35,695 nucleotides of DNA. Origin: an uncultured Gemmatimonadota bacterium. Its GTDB lineage: Bacteria; Gemmatimonadota; Gemmatimonadetes; Longimicrobiales; Longimicrobiaceae. Below, piece by piece: positions 29,407 to 35,695 of this stretch. The stretch is from assembly GCA_902805735.1 (NCBI GenBank), contig CADCTW010000205.1, positions 1 through 35,695 of the forward strand, in the 5' to 3' direction. The notes under the pieces were generated by a model, which did not search any database, was not told where the DNA came from, and was given only the letters and a program-made list of their open reading frames with translations. The translations under genes were made by a program, and so were the position numbers. How positions within the stretch are numbered: the stretch's first letter is position 1; the number at the start of each line of letters is the position of its first letter.

Positions 29407-31680
29407 ATGTCCACCCCCGCGCTGCGCCCGGAGCTGGAGGTGAGCCTCCACCTGGCCGTGCTGGAAGCGGCCCGCCGGGGGCACGCCTATGCCGGGCTGG
29501 AGCACCTCCTCTTCGCCCTCCTCCACGACGACGCCACCGCCGCGGCGGTCGAAGCGTCCGGAGCACGTGCGGACCGCCTCCGCCGGCGCCTGGAGCGCTA
29601 CCTGGACGAGCAGATGAAGCCCGGCGCGGGGGCCCCGCTGGACGCCAGCGCTCCCACCCTGGGCTTCCGCCGGGCGGTGCAGCAGGCGGCGCTGCAGGCG
29701 CTGCGCTCGGGGCGCGACGAGGTCACCGGCGCCCACGTTCTGGTGGCGATGTGGGACGAGGCCGACTCCTTCGCCGTCCACTTTCTGCAGGAAGCGGGCG
29801 CCGACCGCATGGAGCTGATGCGGCGCGCCTCCTCCACCGCGGACGCCCCGCCCGCCTCCGTACCGGCGGGCGTGGACGCGGACGAGGAGGGGACGCCGGA
29901 ACCGGGTGACGCGCTGGCCCGCTTCGCCGTCAATCTGAACCGCCAGGCCGCCGAGGGGCGCGTGGACCCGCTGATCGGCCGCGACCGGGAGCTGGGGCGC
30001 GCGATCCACGTCCTCGCCCGCCGCCGCAAGAACAACCCGCTCTTCGTGGGCGATCCCGGCGTGGGGAAGACGGCGCTGGCCGAGGGGCTGGCCCTGCGCA
30101 TCCACCGCGGCGAGGTTCCGGCCCCGCTAAAGGACGCCGAGATCTTCGCGCTGGACATGGGTGCCCTCCTGGCCGGCACCCGCTACCGCGGCGACTTCGA
30201 GGAGCGGCTCAAGGCGGTGCTCCGGGAGCTGGAAGCCCGCCCCGGCGCCGTCCTGTTCGTGGACGAGATCCACACCCTGGTGGGCGCGGGAAGCACCAGC
30301 GGGGGGAGCATGGACGCTTCCAACCTCCTCAAGCCCGCCCTGGCGGCCGGGCTGCGCTGCATCGGCTCCACCACGCACGAGGAGCTGCGCTCGCACTTCG
30401 AGCGCGACCGGGCCCTGGCGCGGCGCTTCCAGAAGATCGACGTGCCGGAGCCGGGCACCGAAGACACGGTGCGGATCCTGGAGGGGCTGCGGGAGCGCTA
30501 CGAAGAGTTCCACGGGGTGCGCTACGCCCCCGAGGCACTGCGCGCCGCCGCCGAGCTGAGTGGACGCTACCTGCACGACCGCCGCCTCCCGGACAAGGCC
30601 ATCGACCTGATGGACGAGGCCGGCGCCGAAGCCAAGCTGGCGGCGGGCGGAGACGGCCCGGCGCTGGTGGACGCGGAAGCGGTGGAGCGGATCCTGGCCA
30701 CCATGGCGCAGATCCCCCCGCGCACGGTGGCGGGGAGCGACCGGGAGCGGCTGCGCACGCTGGAAGCGGAGCTCAAGGCCCGCGTCTTCGGGCAGGACCG
30801 CGCCATCGAGCAGCTCGCCTCGGCCATCAAGCTCTCGCGCGCCGGGCTGCGCGACCCGCGCAAGCCGATCGGCTCCTTCCTCTTCACCGGCCCCACGGGC
30901 GTCGGCAAGACGGAAGTCGCCCGCTCCCTGGCCGAGGTGATGGGGATCGAGCTGGTCCGCTTCGATATGAGCGAGTACATGGAGCGGCACACCGTGTCGC
31001 GGCTGATCGGCGCGCCGCCGGGGTACGTGGGGTTCGACCAGGCGGGGCTCCTCACCGAGGCGGTGCGCCGCACCCCGCACGCGGTGGTCCTGCTGGACGA
31101 GGTGGAAAAGGCGCACCCCGACGTCTTCAACCTCCTCCTGCAGGTGATGGACTACGGCCGGCTCACCGACAACAACGGCAAGCAGGCCGACTTCCGCAAC
31201 GTGGTGCTGGTGATGACCAGCAACGTGGGCGCGGAAGAGCTGTCCCGCCGGCGCCCGGGCTTCACGGGCGCGGACGCGGCCCCGGGCGACGACGCGCGGG
31301 CCTTCGAGCGCACCTTCTCGCCGGAGTTCCGCAACCGGCTGGACGCGCGCATCACCTTCGCCCCGCTCGCGCTCCCGGTGATGGAGCGCATCGTGGACCG
31401 CATGGTGGCCGAGGTGGGGAAGCGGCTCGCGAAGCGCGGGGTGGAGCTGGAGCTGACCCCGGCCGCCCGCGCCTGGCTGGCCGAGCACGGGCTGGACCCC
31501 GCCAACGGCGCGCGGCCCCTGGCGCGGCTCATCGAGGAGCGCATCCTCCGCCCGCTGGGCGACGAGCTGCTGTTCGGGGCGCTGGAGCACGGCGGCCGCG
31601 CGCGGGTGGACGCGGCGGACGGGCAGATCGTCCTGGCCCATCAGGGGCGCGAGGAATCCGCCGAGGCGTTGGAGACGTAG
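29407..31680 (+). CDS. clpA: ATP-dependent Clp protease ATP-binding subunit ClpA
   Basis: 757 residues, the standard ClpA length. Residues 1-145 form the Clp N-domain repeat that binds ClpS. AAA+ module 1 has Walker A GDPGVGKT (215-222) and Walker [11 protein letters not shown] (281-290). Module 2 has GPTGVGKT (494-501), [13 protein letters not shown], the pore loop segment [10 protein letters not shown] and sensor-2 region NGARPL. There is no ClpB-type coiled-coil middle domain. The hexamer unfolds substrates and feeds them to ClpP. The ClpP-docking tripeptide, usually IGL or IGF, appears as PGF (616-618, RRRPGFTG), a variation that could weaken docking. clpP is not in the window. The start is 2 nt after clpS. 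Confidence 0.95.
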   Translation: MSTPALRPELEVSLHLAVLEAARRGHAYAGLEHLLFALLHDDATAAAVEASGARADRLRRRLERYLDEQMKPGAGAPLDASAPTLGFRRAVQQAALQALRSGRDEVTGAHVLVAMWDEADSFAVHFLQEAGADRMELMRRASSTADAPPASVPAGVDADEEGTPEPGDALARFAVNLNRQAAEGRVDPLIGRDRELGRAIHVLARRRKNNPLFVGDPGVGKTALAEGLALRIHRGEVPAPLKDAEIFALDMGALLAGTRYRGDFEERLKAVLRELEARPGAVLFVDEIHTLVGAGSTSGGSMDASNLLKPALAAGLRCIGSTTHEELRSHFERDRALARRFQKIDVPEPGTEDTVRILEGLRERYEEFHGVRYAPEALRAAAELSGRYLHDRRLPDKAIDLMDEAGAEAKLAAGGDGPALVDAEAVERILATMAQIPPRTVAGSDRERLRTLEAELKARVFGQDRAIEQLASAIKLSRAGLRDPRKPIGSFLFTGPTGVGKTEVARSLAEVMGIELVRFDMSEYMERHTVSRLIGAPPGYVGFDQAGLLTEAVRRTPHAVVLLDEVEKAHPDVFNLLLQVMDYGRLTDNNGKQADFRNVVLVMTSNVGAEELSRRRPGFTGADAAPGDDARAFERTFSPEFRNRLDARITFAPLALPVMERIVDRMVAEVGKRLAKRGVELELTPAARAWLAEHGLDPANGARPLARLIEERILRPLGDELLFGALEHGGRARVDAADGQIVLAHQGREESAEALET

Positions 31681-31922
31681 AGTAAGGAAACGGAGTGGAC
31701 GGGCGCGGTGTATAGCTGGGCGCCAGCAAAACTCCGGGAAGTGCAATCCTGGTGCGCAGGGCGGCACGATGGGCGCGACGAGTCGGGATCGATACTGGGC
31801 AACCGTGCAAAAGCGGCGGCTCAGGTGCCGAAAAACTGGCGCTCGCAGGGCCGAACGCGTATCGTATACCGAAAGTTTACAGACCGAGCACCCCTGCGGG
31901 GGGGACAAGGAGAGATCGCTTT
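31681..31922 (+). other. untranslated leader of the TPR-like gene, possibly structured
   Basis: No reading frame is convincing here. Several short hairpins occur, including CGGC-TCAGGT-GCCG near 31817 and CCCC-TGC-GGGG near 31891, and purine-rich unpaired runs (GCAAAAGC, GAAAAAC). A TATACC -10-like hexamer is at 31865-31870 without a clear -35. I could not match the region to a known riboswitch class. Confidence 0.3.
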
Positions 31923-33212
31923 ATGAGAACCGCCCGAGCCAAGACCGCCGCGCAGCGCGAGCCCCGCCGCTGGCGCACCCCGCCCCCCCTCATCCGCGGC
32001 TCCGAGTCGCTGGAAGGGATGGACATCCTGCGCGAGGTCGGCAGCGAGGCGGGAGTCCTCCTCTGGCAGTCGTACCGCAACGTGATGTTCTGGGCCACGG
32101 CCGAGCCGGAGGCGCGCGCAAAGCTCTTCTCCGCCGAGGCAGGCCGCAAGCGCCTCGCGGAGATCGCGGCCGCGCGCATCCCCCAGGACCTGGTGGATCC
32201 GCTCACGGCCATCGCGGGCCTGCTCGCCGCCGCCGACACCACGCCGGGCGAGACCGTCGCCGACGCGTGCATCGCCATCGCCCGGTGGGCCGGCGAGGAG
32301 CGCAACGGCGCCGCGGCCCTCTCGTTCACGCAGGCCGCCGCCCTCGCCATGCCGCGCAGCGCGGCGATGGCGCTCAAGGTGGGCCAGGTGGCCCGTGAGC
32401 GTGGCGAGGTGGCGCGCGGGGAGACCTGGTTCCGCCACGCCATCATGATCTCCCGCCAGGTGGGCGATTGGGACACCTACGCCCGCGCCTACCTGGCGCT
32501 GGGGAACATGGCGGTGAAGCGCGGCAGCTTCCCGGTCGCACACCGCATGCACATCAAGGCCCTTCGCGCCGCGCGGCGCAAGGGCCTCCCGGCGCTGCAG
32601 GGCCGCGCCGCGCACGACCTGTTCGTGGTCGCGCTGGAGACCGGCCGCCACGCGCAGGCGGAAGATTACGCCAAGATGGCCTTCCGGGCGTACGGGCCCA
32701 CTGACTCGCGTGTGCCGATGCTGGCGCACGACGTGGCGTACCTCTGGATGGAGCAGGGGTACTTTGCCCGGGCTCTCCCGGTGTTCGAGGCCGTGCGGCC
32801 GCACTTCACGGTGGTCACAGAGCGCCTCTCGCTGGTGGCCAACATCGCCCGCGCCGCCGGTGGCATCGGTGACCGCGAGGTGTTCCGCAAGGCCTGGGTG
32901 GAGGCCAGCCGTCTCGCCAAGGACCCGGAGGCACGTGCCGCCATCCCGGGATCGATGCTGGACCTGGCCCAGGGTGCCGCCTCGCTCGGCGAGTGGGACC
33001 GTGCGGAGCAGGCGGCGGAGCAGTCGCTCGCCGCCGCCCGCGACCAGCGGCAGGCCAAGGTGATGTTCAGCGCGGAGACGCTGCTCGACTCCATCCGGAA
33101 CGACCGCAAGATCGAGCGGGTTCGGATCGAACCCCCGCAGCACGGCGCTCAGGATGCGGACCAGTTCGCGGCTACCATGGTGCGAACGCTCGAGATGGCG
33201 TCAGCGCGCTGA
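31923..33212 (+). CDS. tetratricopeptide-like repeat protein of unknown function
   Basis: 429 residues from the ATG at 31923, preceded by AAGGAGAG, a strong ribosome binding site. After a basic N-terminus (residues 1-25) the protein is entirely helical. From about residue 110 it shows paired helices with TPR-like spacing (ALKVGQVARERGEVARGETWF, YARAYLALGNMAVKRGSFPVA, VAYLWMEQGYFARALPVFEAV, LAQGAASLGEWDRAEQAAEQS). There is no enzyme motif, signal peptide or membrane segment. TPR solenoids bind other proteins; the basic N-terminus might bind nucleic acid or membrane, but no domain is recognisable. It is transcribed alone, with a 240-bp leader and a strong hairpin after the stop. Confidence 0.75.
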   Translation: MRTARAKTAAQREPRRWRTPPPLIRGSESLEGMDILREVGSEAGVLLWQSYRNVMFWATAEPEARAKLFSAEAGRKRLAEIAAARIPQDLVDPLTAIAGLLAAADTTPGETVADACIAIARWAGEERNGAAALSFTQAAALAMPRSAAMALKVGQVARERGEVARGETWFRHAIMISRQVGDWDTYARAYLALGNMAVKRGSFPVAHRMHIKALRAARRKGLPALQGRAAHDLFVVALETGRHAQAEDYAKMAFRAYGPTDSRVPMLAHDVAYLWMEQGYFARALPVFEAVRPHFTVVTERLSLVANIARAAGGIGDREVFRKAWVEASRLAKDPEARAAIPGSMLDLAQGAASLGEWDRAEQAAEQSLAAARDQRQAKVMFSAETLLDSIRNDRKIERVRIEPPQHGAQDADQFAATMVRTLEMASAR

Positions 33213-33221
33213 TAAATCTCG

Positions 33222-33256
33222 CGCGGACGGCGTGGCCCTGAGCCACGCCGCCCGCG
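33222..33256. terminator. bidirectional terminator hairpin
   Basis: CGGCGTGGC (33228-33236) pairs perfectly with GCCACGCCG (33242-33250) around the loop CCTGA, and the stem extends by CGCGG/CCGCG across a 1-nt internal loop. It sits between the converging stops at 33212 (+) and 33262 (-). The T-run is weak on both strands. Confidence 0.65.
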
Positions 33257-33261
33257 GAGTC

Positions 33262-33534
33262 TTACGACCCCGACCCGACCACCGGGCCGCGCGAGTCCGT
33301 CGTGGTACAGGTGGTGGTGACGTTGCCGCTGGAGTCGGTCGTGACCACGACCGTTCCTTCGCAAATGGTTTCGTCGCCCGTGGAAGTCGTCGACTCCGTG
33401 GTGTCGGATACGACGGGGTCGAGGCTGCGTCGCGCGCCCGGGGCGTGCGAGGCCGGGCCGGTGATCGATTCAGTGCCGCAGGCTGCGAGTGCCGTGAGCG
33501 AGAGGGTCGCGAGGAGAAGGCGGACGTTAATCAT
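33262..33534 (-). CDS. small Thr/Ser-rich lipoprotein
   Basis: 90 residues from the ATG at 33534-33532. The signal peptide MINVRLLLATLSLTALAAC carries the lipobox LAAC (C19), followed by GTESITGPASHAPGARRS. The mature part is about one third Thr, Ser and Val, with a pattern such as TVVVTTDSSGNVTTTCTT and two Cys residues (in ICEG and TTCT) that could form a disulfide. No domain is recognised. Small lipoproteins of this type are common and poorly known; a surface or periplasmic location is expected. The gene diverges from the first AraC-like regulator, 134 bp away. Confidence 0.65.
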   Translation of the reverse strand: MINVRLLLATLSLTALAACGTESITGPASHAPGARRSLDPVVSDTTESTTSTGDETICEGTVVVTTDSSGNVTTTCTTTDSRGPVVGSGS

Positions 33535-33573
33535 TCTGAAATCTCGGGTGTGCGGAGGGGTGTACGGGGCAGG

Positions 33574-33588
33574 ACGCGGTGACCGCGT
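33574..33588. promoter_or_regulatory. 15-bp palindrome between divergent genes
   Basis: ACGCGGT-G-ACCGCGT is a perfect palindrome 40 bp upstream of the lipoprotein start and 80 bp upstream of the AraC-like gene. It may be an operator shared by both; no hexamers could be assigned. Confidence 0.35.
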
Positions 33589-33668
33589 GACGCACAGCAA
33601 AGTTGTGCACCGGGGCACCCAACTGCCCATTCTTCTTTCGTCTGGCTCCAGTTAATTCCGGACACGTC

Positions 33669-34586
33669 ATGGCCACGCCCCGCCGTTTGCTCCTCATTAT
33701 GCACCCGAATGGTGCATTCAGGGAGCGCGTCCTGACGATCGGCGCGAAATCGTTCCGCTGCAGGACCATCAACGCCTGGCCGGACCTGCGCGCCGCCGCG
33801 GCCGAGGCCCCTCCCTCCACCCTCCTGGTGGTGGACCCCTACCGCAAGAATGCGCGCGGGGTGTGGAAACTCACCACGGAGCTGCGCGGGTTCCTCTGGG
33901 AGTTCCCGTCCGTGACGGTGGTGGCGGCGATCGAGGTGCGCGCCGGCTGCTCGCACGACCTCCGCACGCTGGGCGAGTGGGGGGTAGCCGACGTCATCTC
34001 CATCTACGAGGACGACACTGCCGAAGGGATGCTGCGCCGGCTGTGGCTGGCGCAGGGCCGCCCCCTGCAGAACCTGCTCGCCCGGTCGCTCCCCGCCACC
34101 ATGTCCGGCCGGTCGCGCACGCTGCTGATGACGGCGGCGGAGGTGGTGTCGATGGGGGGCAAGGGGCGCGAGCTGGCCCGGGCCCTCCACCTGTCACAGC
34201 GCACGGTGCTGCGCTGGGCCGAGCGCGCCGGGCTCCCCCCGCCGCGGCGCATCCTGGCGTGGATGCGCATCCTGCTGGCCTCGTCGCTCCTGGACGACCC
34301 GGGGCGCACGGTGTTCAGCGTGGCGTGTGCCTGCGGGTACGCGTCAGACAGCAGCCTGCGGCGCGCGATGCAGGACTTCCTGGGGACGATCCCCACGCAC
34401 CTGCGGCGGGAGGGGGCGTTCGAGCGCGCCACGCACGCTTTCCTGCGCGAGCTGGCCGAGTACAAGGAGCTGGGGCCCGAGAGCATCTTCACGGGGCGCG
34501 GACGTGCGGCGAGCGACCGGAGGCGCGCGCGGGAGAGGGCGGCGCAGCTCGCCGCGCAGGCCGGGGAGCGCATCGAAGGGTCGTGA
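33669..34586 (+). CDS. AraC-like transcriptional regulator with receiver-like N-terminus (paralogue 1)
   Basis: 305 residues from the ATG at 33669. Residues 8-130 resemble a receiver fold without a phosphorylation site: LLLIMHPNGAFRERV, LLVVDPYRKNARG, then LWEFPSVTVVAAIEV and DLRTLGEWGVADVISI, ending in a helix. Residues about 158-260 carry an AraC-type double helix-turn-helix: GRELARALHLSQRTVLRWAE, RRILAWMRILLASSLL, FSVACACGYASDSSLRRAMQDF, which is the HTH_18-like signature. The C-terminal tail is Arg/Ala-rich. The same architecture recurs in the next gene, so the two arose by tandem duplication. The input signal is unknown. A hairpin element with a T-run follows the stop directly. Confidence 0.8.
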   Translation: MATPRRLLLIMHPNGAFRERVLTIGAKSFRCRTINAWPDLRAAAAEAPPSTLLVVDPYRKNARGVWKLTTELRGFLWEFPSVTVVAAIEVRAGCSHDLRTLGEWGVADVISIYEDDTAEGMLRRLWLAQGRPLQNLLARSLPATMSGRSRTLLMTAAEVVSMGGKGRELARALHLSQRTVLRWAERAGLPPPRRILAWMRILLASSLLDDPGRTVFSVACACGYASDSSLRRAMQDFLGTIPTHLRREGAFERATHAFLRELAEYKELGPESIFTGRGRAASDRRRARERAAQLAAQAGERIEGS

Positions 34587-34650
34587 ACGGCTGGGGGCAC
34601 ACAGAGGCACAGAGGCACGGAGATGACTTCATCTACGTGCCTCTGTTTTG
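34587..34650 (+). terminator. CACAGAG-family polar hairpin element (copy i), intrinsic terminator form
   Basis: The conserved end ACGGCTGGGGGCACACAGAG follows the TGA at 34584-34586 without a gap. Arms 34610-34626 (CAGAGGCACGGAGATGA) and 34629-34645 match at 16 of 17 positions, and TTTTGTT follows. Long stem plus T-run is a classical intrinsic terminator. Confidence 0.8.
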
Positions 34651-34702
34651 TTGCATACAGTTTCCGACAGGGGTGCGGCGGGTAACGGGAGGGAGCATTC
34701 GA

Positions 34703-34751
34703 TCTCTAAATTAGAGAAACACTGGACATTTCGGCAGCGAGGGCGTACACT
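34703..34751 (+). promoter_or_regulatory. promoter and 15-bp palindrome before the second regulator
   Basis: TGGACA (34723-34728) and TACACT (34746-34751) are 17 bp apart, a good sigma70-type promoter. The perfect palindrome TCTCTAA-A-TTAGAGA (34703-34717) ends 5 bp before the -35, the usual place for an activator site. The start of transcription would be near 34758, about 45 nt before the ATG. Confidence 0.55.
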
Positions 34752-34802
34752 TGAATGTGAGTGAGGTATGACGCGGAACGACATCTCCCAGACGAGCTGA
34801 AC

Positions 34803-35695
34803 ATGCAACCGATCCTGAGGCCGTTGATCGTGATGCATCCCGACTCCGTGTTCAAGGAGCGGATGCGGCGCATCGGCAGCCAGAGATTCCAGACCCAGTT
34901 CGTGTCGGACTGGGACGTGCTGCGCACCACGCTGCAGGAGTCGCCGCCGGCGGCGCTGGTGGTGGTGGACCCGTACCGCCGCACCTACGGCTCCGAGGCG
35001 GAGCTGGCGCCGGAGCTGCGCTCGCTGCTGTGGGAGTTCCCCACCGCCACCGTGATCGCAGCGCTGGAGGTGCAGCGCGGGCGGATGCGGGACCTGCGCA
35101 CGCTGGGCGAGTGGGGGGTGAAGGAGATCATCGCCCTGGACGAGGAAGACACGCTGGAGGCGATCACGCGGCGTCTGCGCGCGGCGCAGGGGCGGCCGCT
35201 GCAGAGCCTGCTGGAGCGCTCGCTCCCGGCGAACCTGTCCGGCCGCGCGCGCGCCCTGCTGATGGCCGCCGCCGAGGTGGTGGCCGAGGGTGGCCACGGG
35301 CGCGACCTGGCCGCCTCGCTGCGCCTTTCCGAGCGGACGCTGCTGCGCTGGGCCGAGCAGGCGGACCTGCCGCCCCCACGCCGCATCCTGGCGTGGATGC
35401 GCGTGCTGCTGGCCTGCGAGCTCCTGGACGACCCGGGGCAGACGGTGCTCTCGGTGGCGTACACCTGCGGCTACGCGTCGGACAGCTCGCTGCGCCGCGC
35501 GGTGCAGGAGTTCACGGGCGTGCTGCTGACGGAGCTGCGGAAGCGCGGCGCGTTCGCCACCGCCTCCGAGATGTTCCTGAAGGAGCTGGAGGAGACGCGC
35601 GAGCACGGACGGGCCCGCCGCAAGGCTGCCCGCGCGGAGGCACGCGCCGCCCTCCAGGCCGAGCGCGCCGCCGCCCTGGAGCGCGGCGACCGGGG
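34803..35695 (+). CDS. AraC-like transcriptional regulator with receiver-like N-terminus (paralogue 2, 3' partial)
   Basis: The frame is open from the ATG at 34803 to the window end (297 codons, no stop). It aligns along its whole length with the preceding gene: LIVMHPDSVFKERMRRIG, LVVVDPYRR, LLWEFPTATVIAALEVQRG, DLRTLGEWGVKEIIAL in the receiver-like part, then GRDLAASLRLSERTLLRWAEQ, PPPRRILAWMRVLLACELLDD and YTCGYASDSSLRRAVQEF in the double helix-turn-helix. The C-terminal Arg/Ala/Glu tail is longer than in paralogue 1 and looks like a helix or coiled coil. It has its own promoter and palindrome. The target genes and signal are unknown; a duplicated pair may divide autoregulation and target control. 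Confidence 0.82.
   Translation, partial: MQPILRPLIVMHPDSVFKERMRRIGSQRFQTQFVSDWDVLRTTLQESPPAALVVVDPYRRTYGSEAELAPELRSLLWEFPTATVIAALEVQRGRMRDLRTLGEWGVKEIIALDEEDTLEAITRRLRAAQGRPLQSLLERSLPANLSGRARALLMAAAEVVAEGGHGRDLAASLRLSERTLLRWAEQADLPPPRRILAWMRVLLACELLDDPGQTVLSVAYTCGYASDSSLRRAVQEFTGVLLTELRKRGAFATASEMFLKELEETREHGRARRKAARAEARAALQAERAAALERGDR

Noticed and set aside
1..35695. tRNA, rRNA, transposase or phage genes
   Set aside because: No cloverleaf-like sequence, rRNA motif, DDE transposase, integrase or phage structural gene was recognised on either strand by eye; a tRNAscan or profile search could still find a weak case.

Overview
The window is GC-rich (strong G/C third-position bias), AUG/GUG-starting bacterial DNA with short intergenic gaps and many 4-bp start/stop overlaps. 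The gene mix (ClpS-ClpA, HD-GYP, AraC-like regulators with receiver-like N-termini, small Thr/Ser-rich lipoproteins, a giant NHL/RHS protein) and the recurrent intergenic CACAGAG/CTCTGTG hairpin sequences suggest a Gemmatimonadota bacterium, probably of the Longimicrobium type. That taxonomic call is inference, not proof. No rRNA, tRNA, phage or transposase gene was recognised.

Layout. Positions 1-5.7 kb: the end of a LysM protein, a PRC-barrel protein preceded by four 34-bp tandem repeats, a PlsC acyltransferase, a predicted phosphorothioate-DNA-dependent HNH restriction enzyme, an SDR oxidoreductase, a GNAT acetyltransferase, and a decayed stretch that carries a second copy of the GNAT 3' end. 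Positions 5.7-15.3 kb: a 9-kb gene on the minus strand for a secreted teneurin-like RHS protein (nine Ig-like repeats, six NHL repeats, YD/RHS core, unique C-terminal tail), followed by a small two-helix membrane protein. Positions 15.7-20.2 kb, minus strand: a zincin-like secreted protein and lipoprotein pair, then a dienoyl-CoA-reductase-type SDR, CinA and KptA. Positions 20.4-26.3 kb: a Ca2+/H+ antiporter, a convergent MNT/HEPN toxin-antitoxin operon, and an operon of GMC oxidoreductase, Gfo/Idh/MocA oxidoreductase and a membrane protein. Positions 26.4-31.7 kb: a response regulator with HD-GYP c-di-GMP phosphodiesterase, a GEMM-I-like (c-di-GMP-I family) riboswitch in front of a GAF/PAS/DHp protein without an ATPase domain, then clpS-clpA behind a promoter decorated with 10-bp palindromes. 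Positions 31.9-35.7 kb: a TPR-like protein, a small lipoprotein, and two tandem paralogous AraC-like regulators, the second cut by the window end.

The signal that ordinary gene calling does not explain is a family of at least eight polar intergenic elements: a conserved end (AACNGCGGTCTCACACAGAG) joined to a hairpin built from CACAGAG-type units. In five cases the conserved end lies directly at or next to the stop codon of the gene that reads into it. The arms differ between copies but match each other within a copy, and two copies end in a T-run like an intrinsic terminator. This is the best candidate for an undescribed element. Other notable points are the variant riboswitch beside a c-di-GMP hydrolase, the apparently leaderless, palindrome-covered MNT/HEPN promoter, the translational coupling of cinA to kptA (both linked to NAD chemistry), and the orphan phosphorothioate-dependent nuclease.
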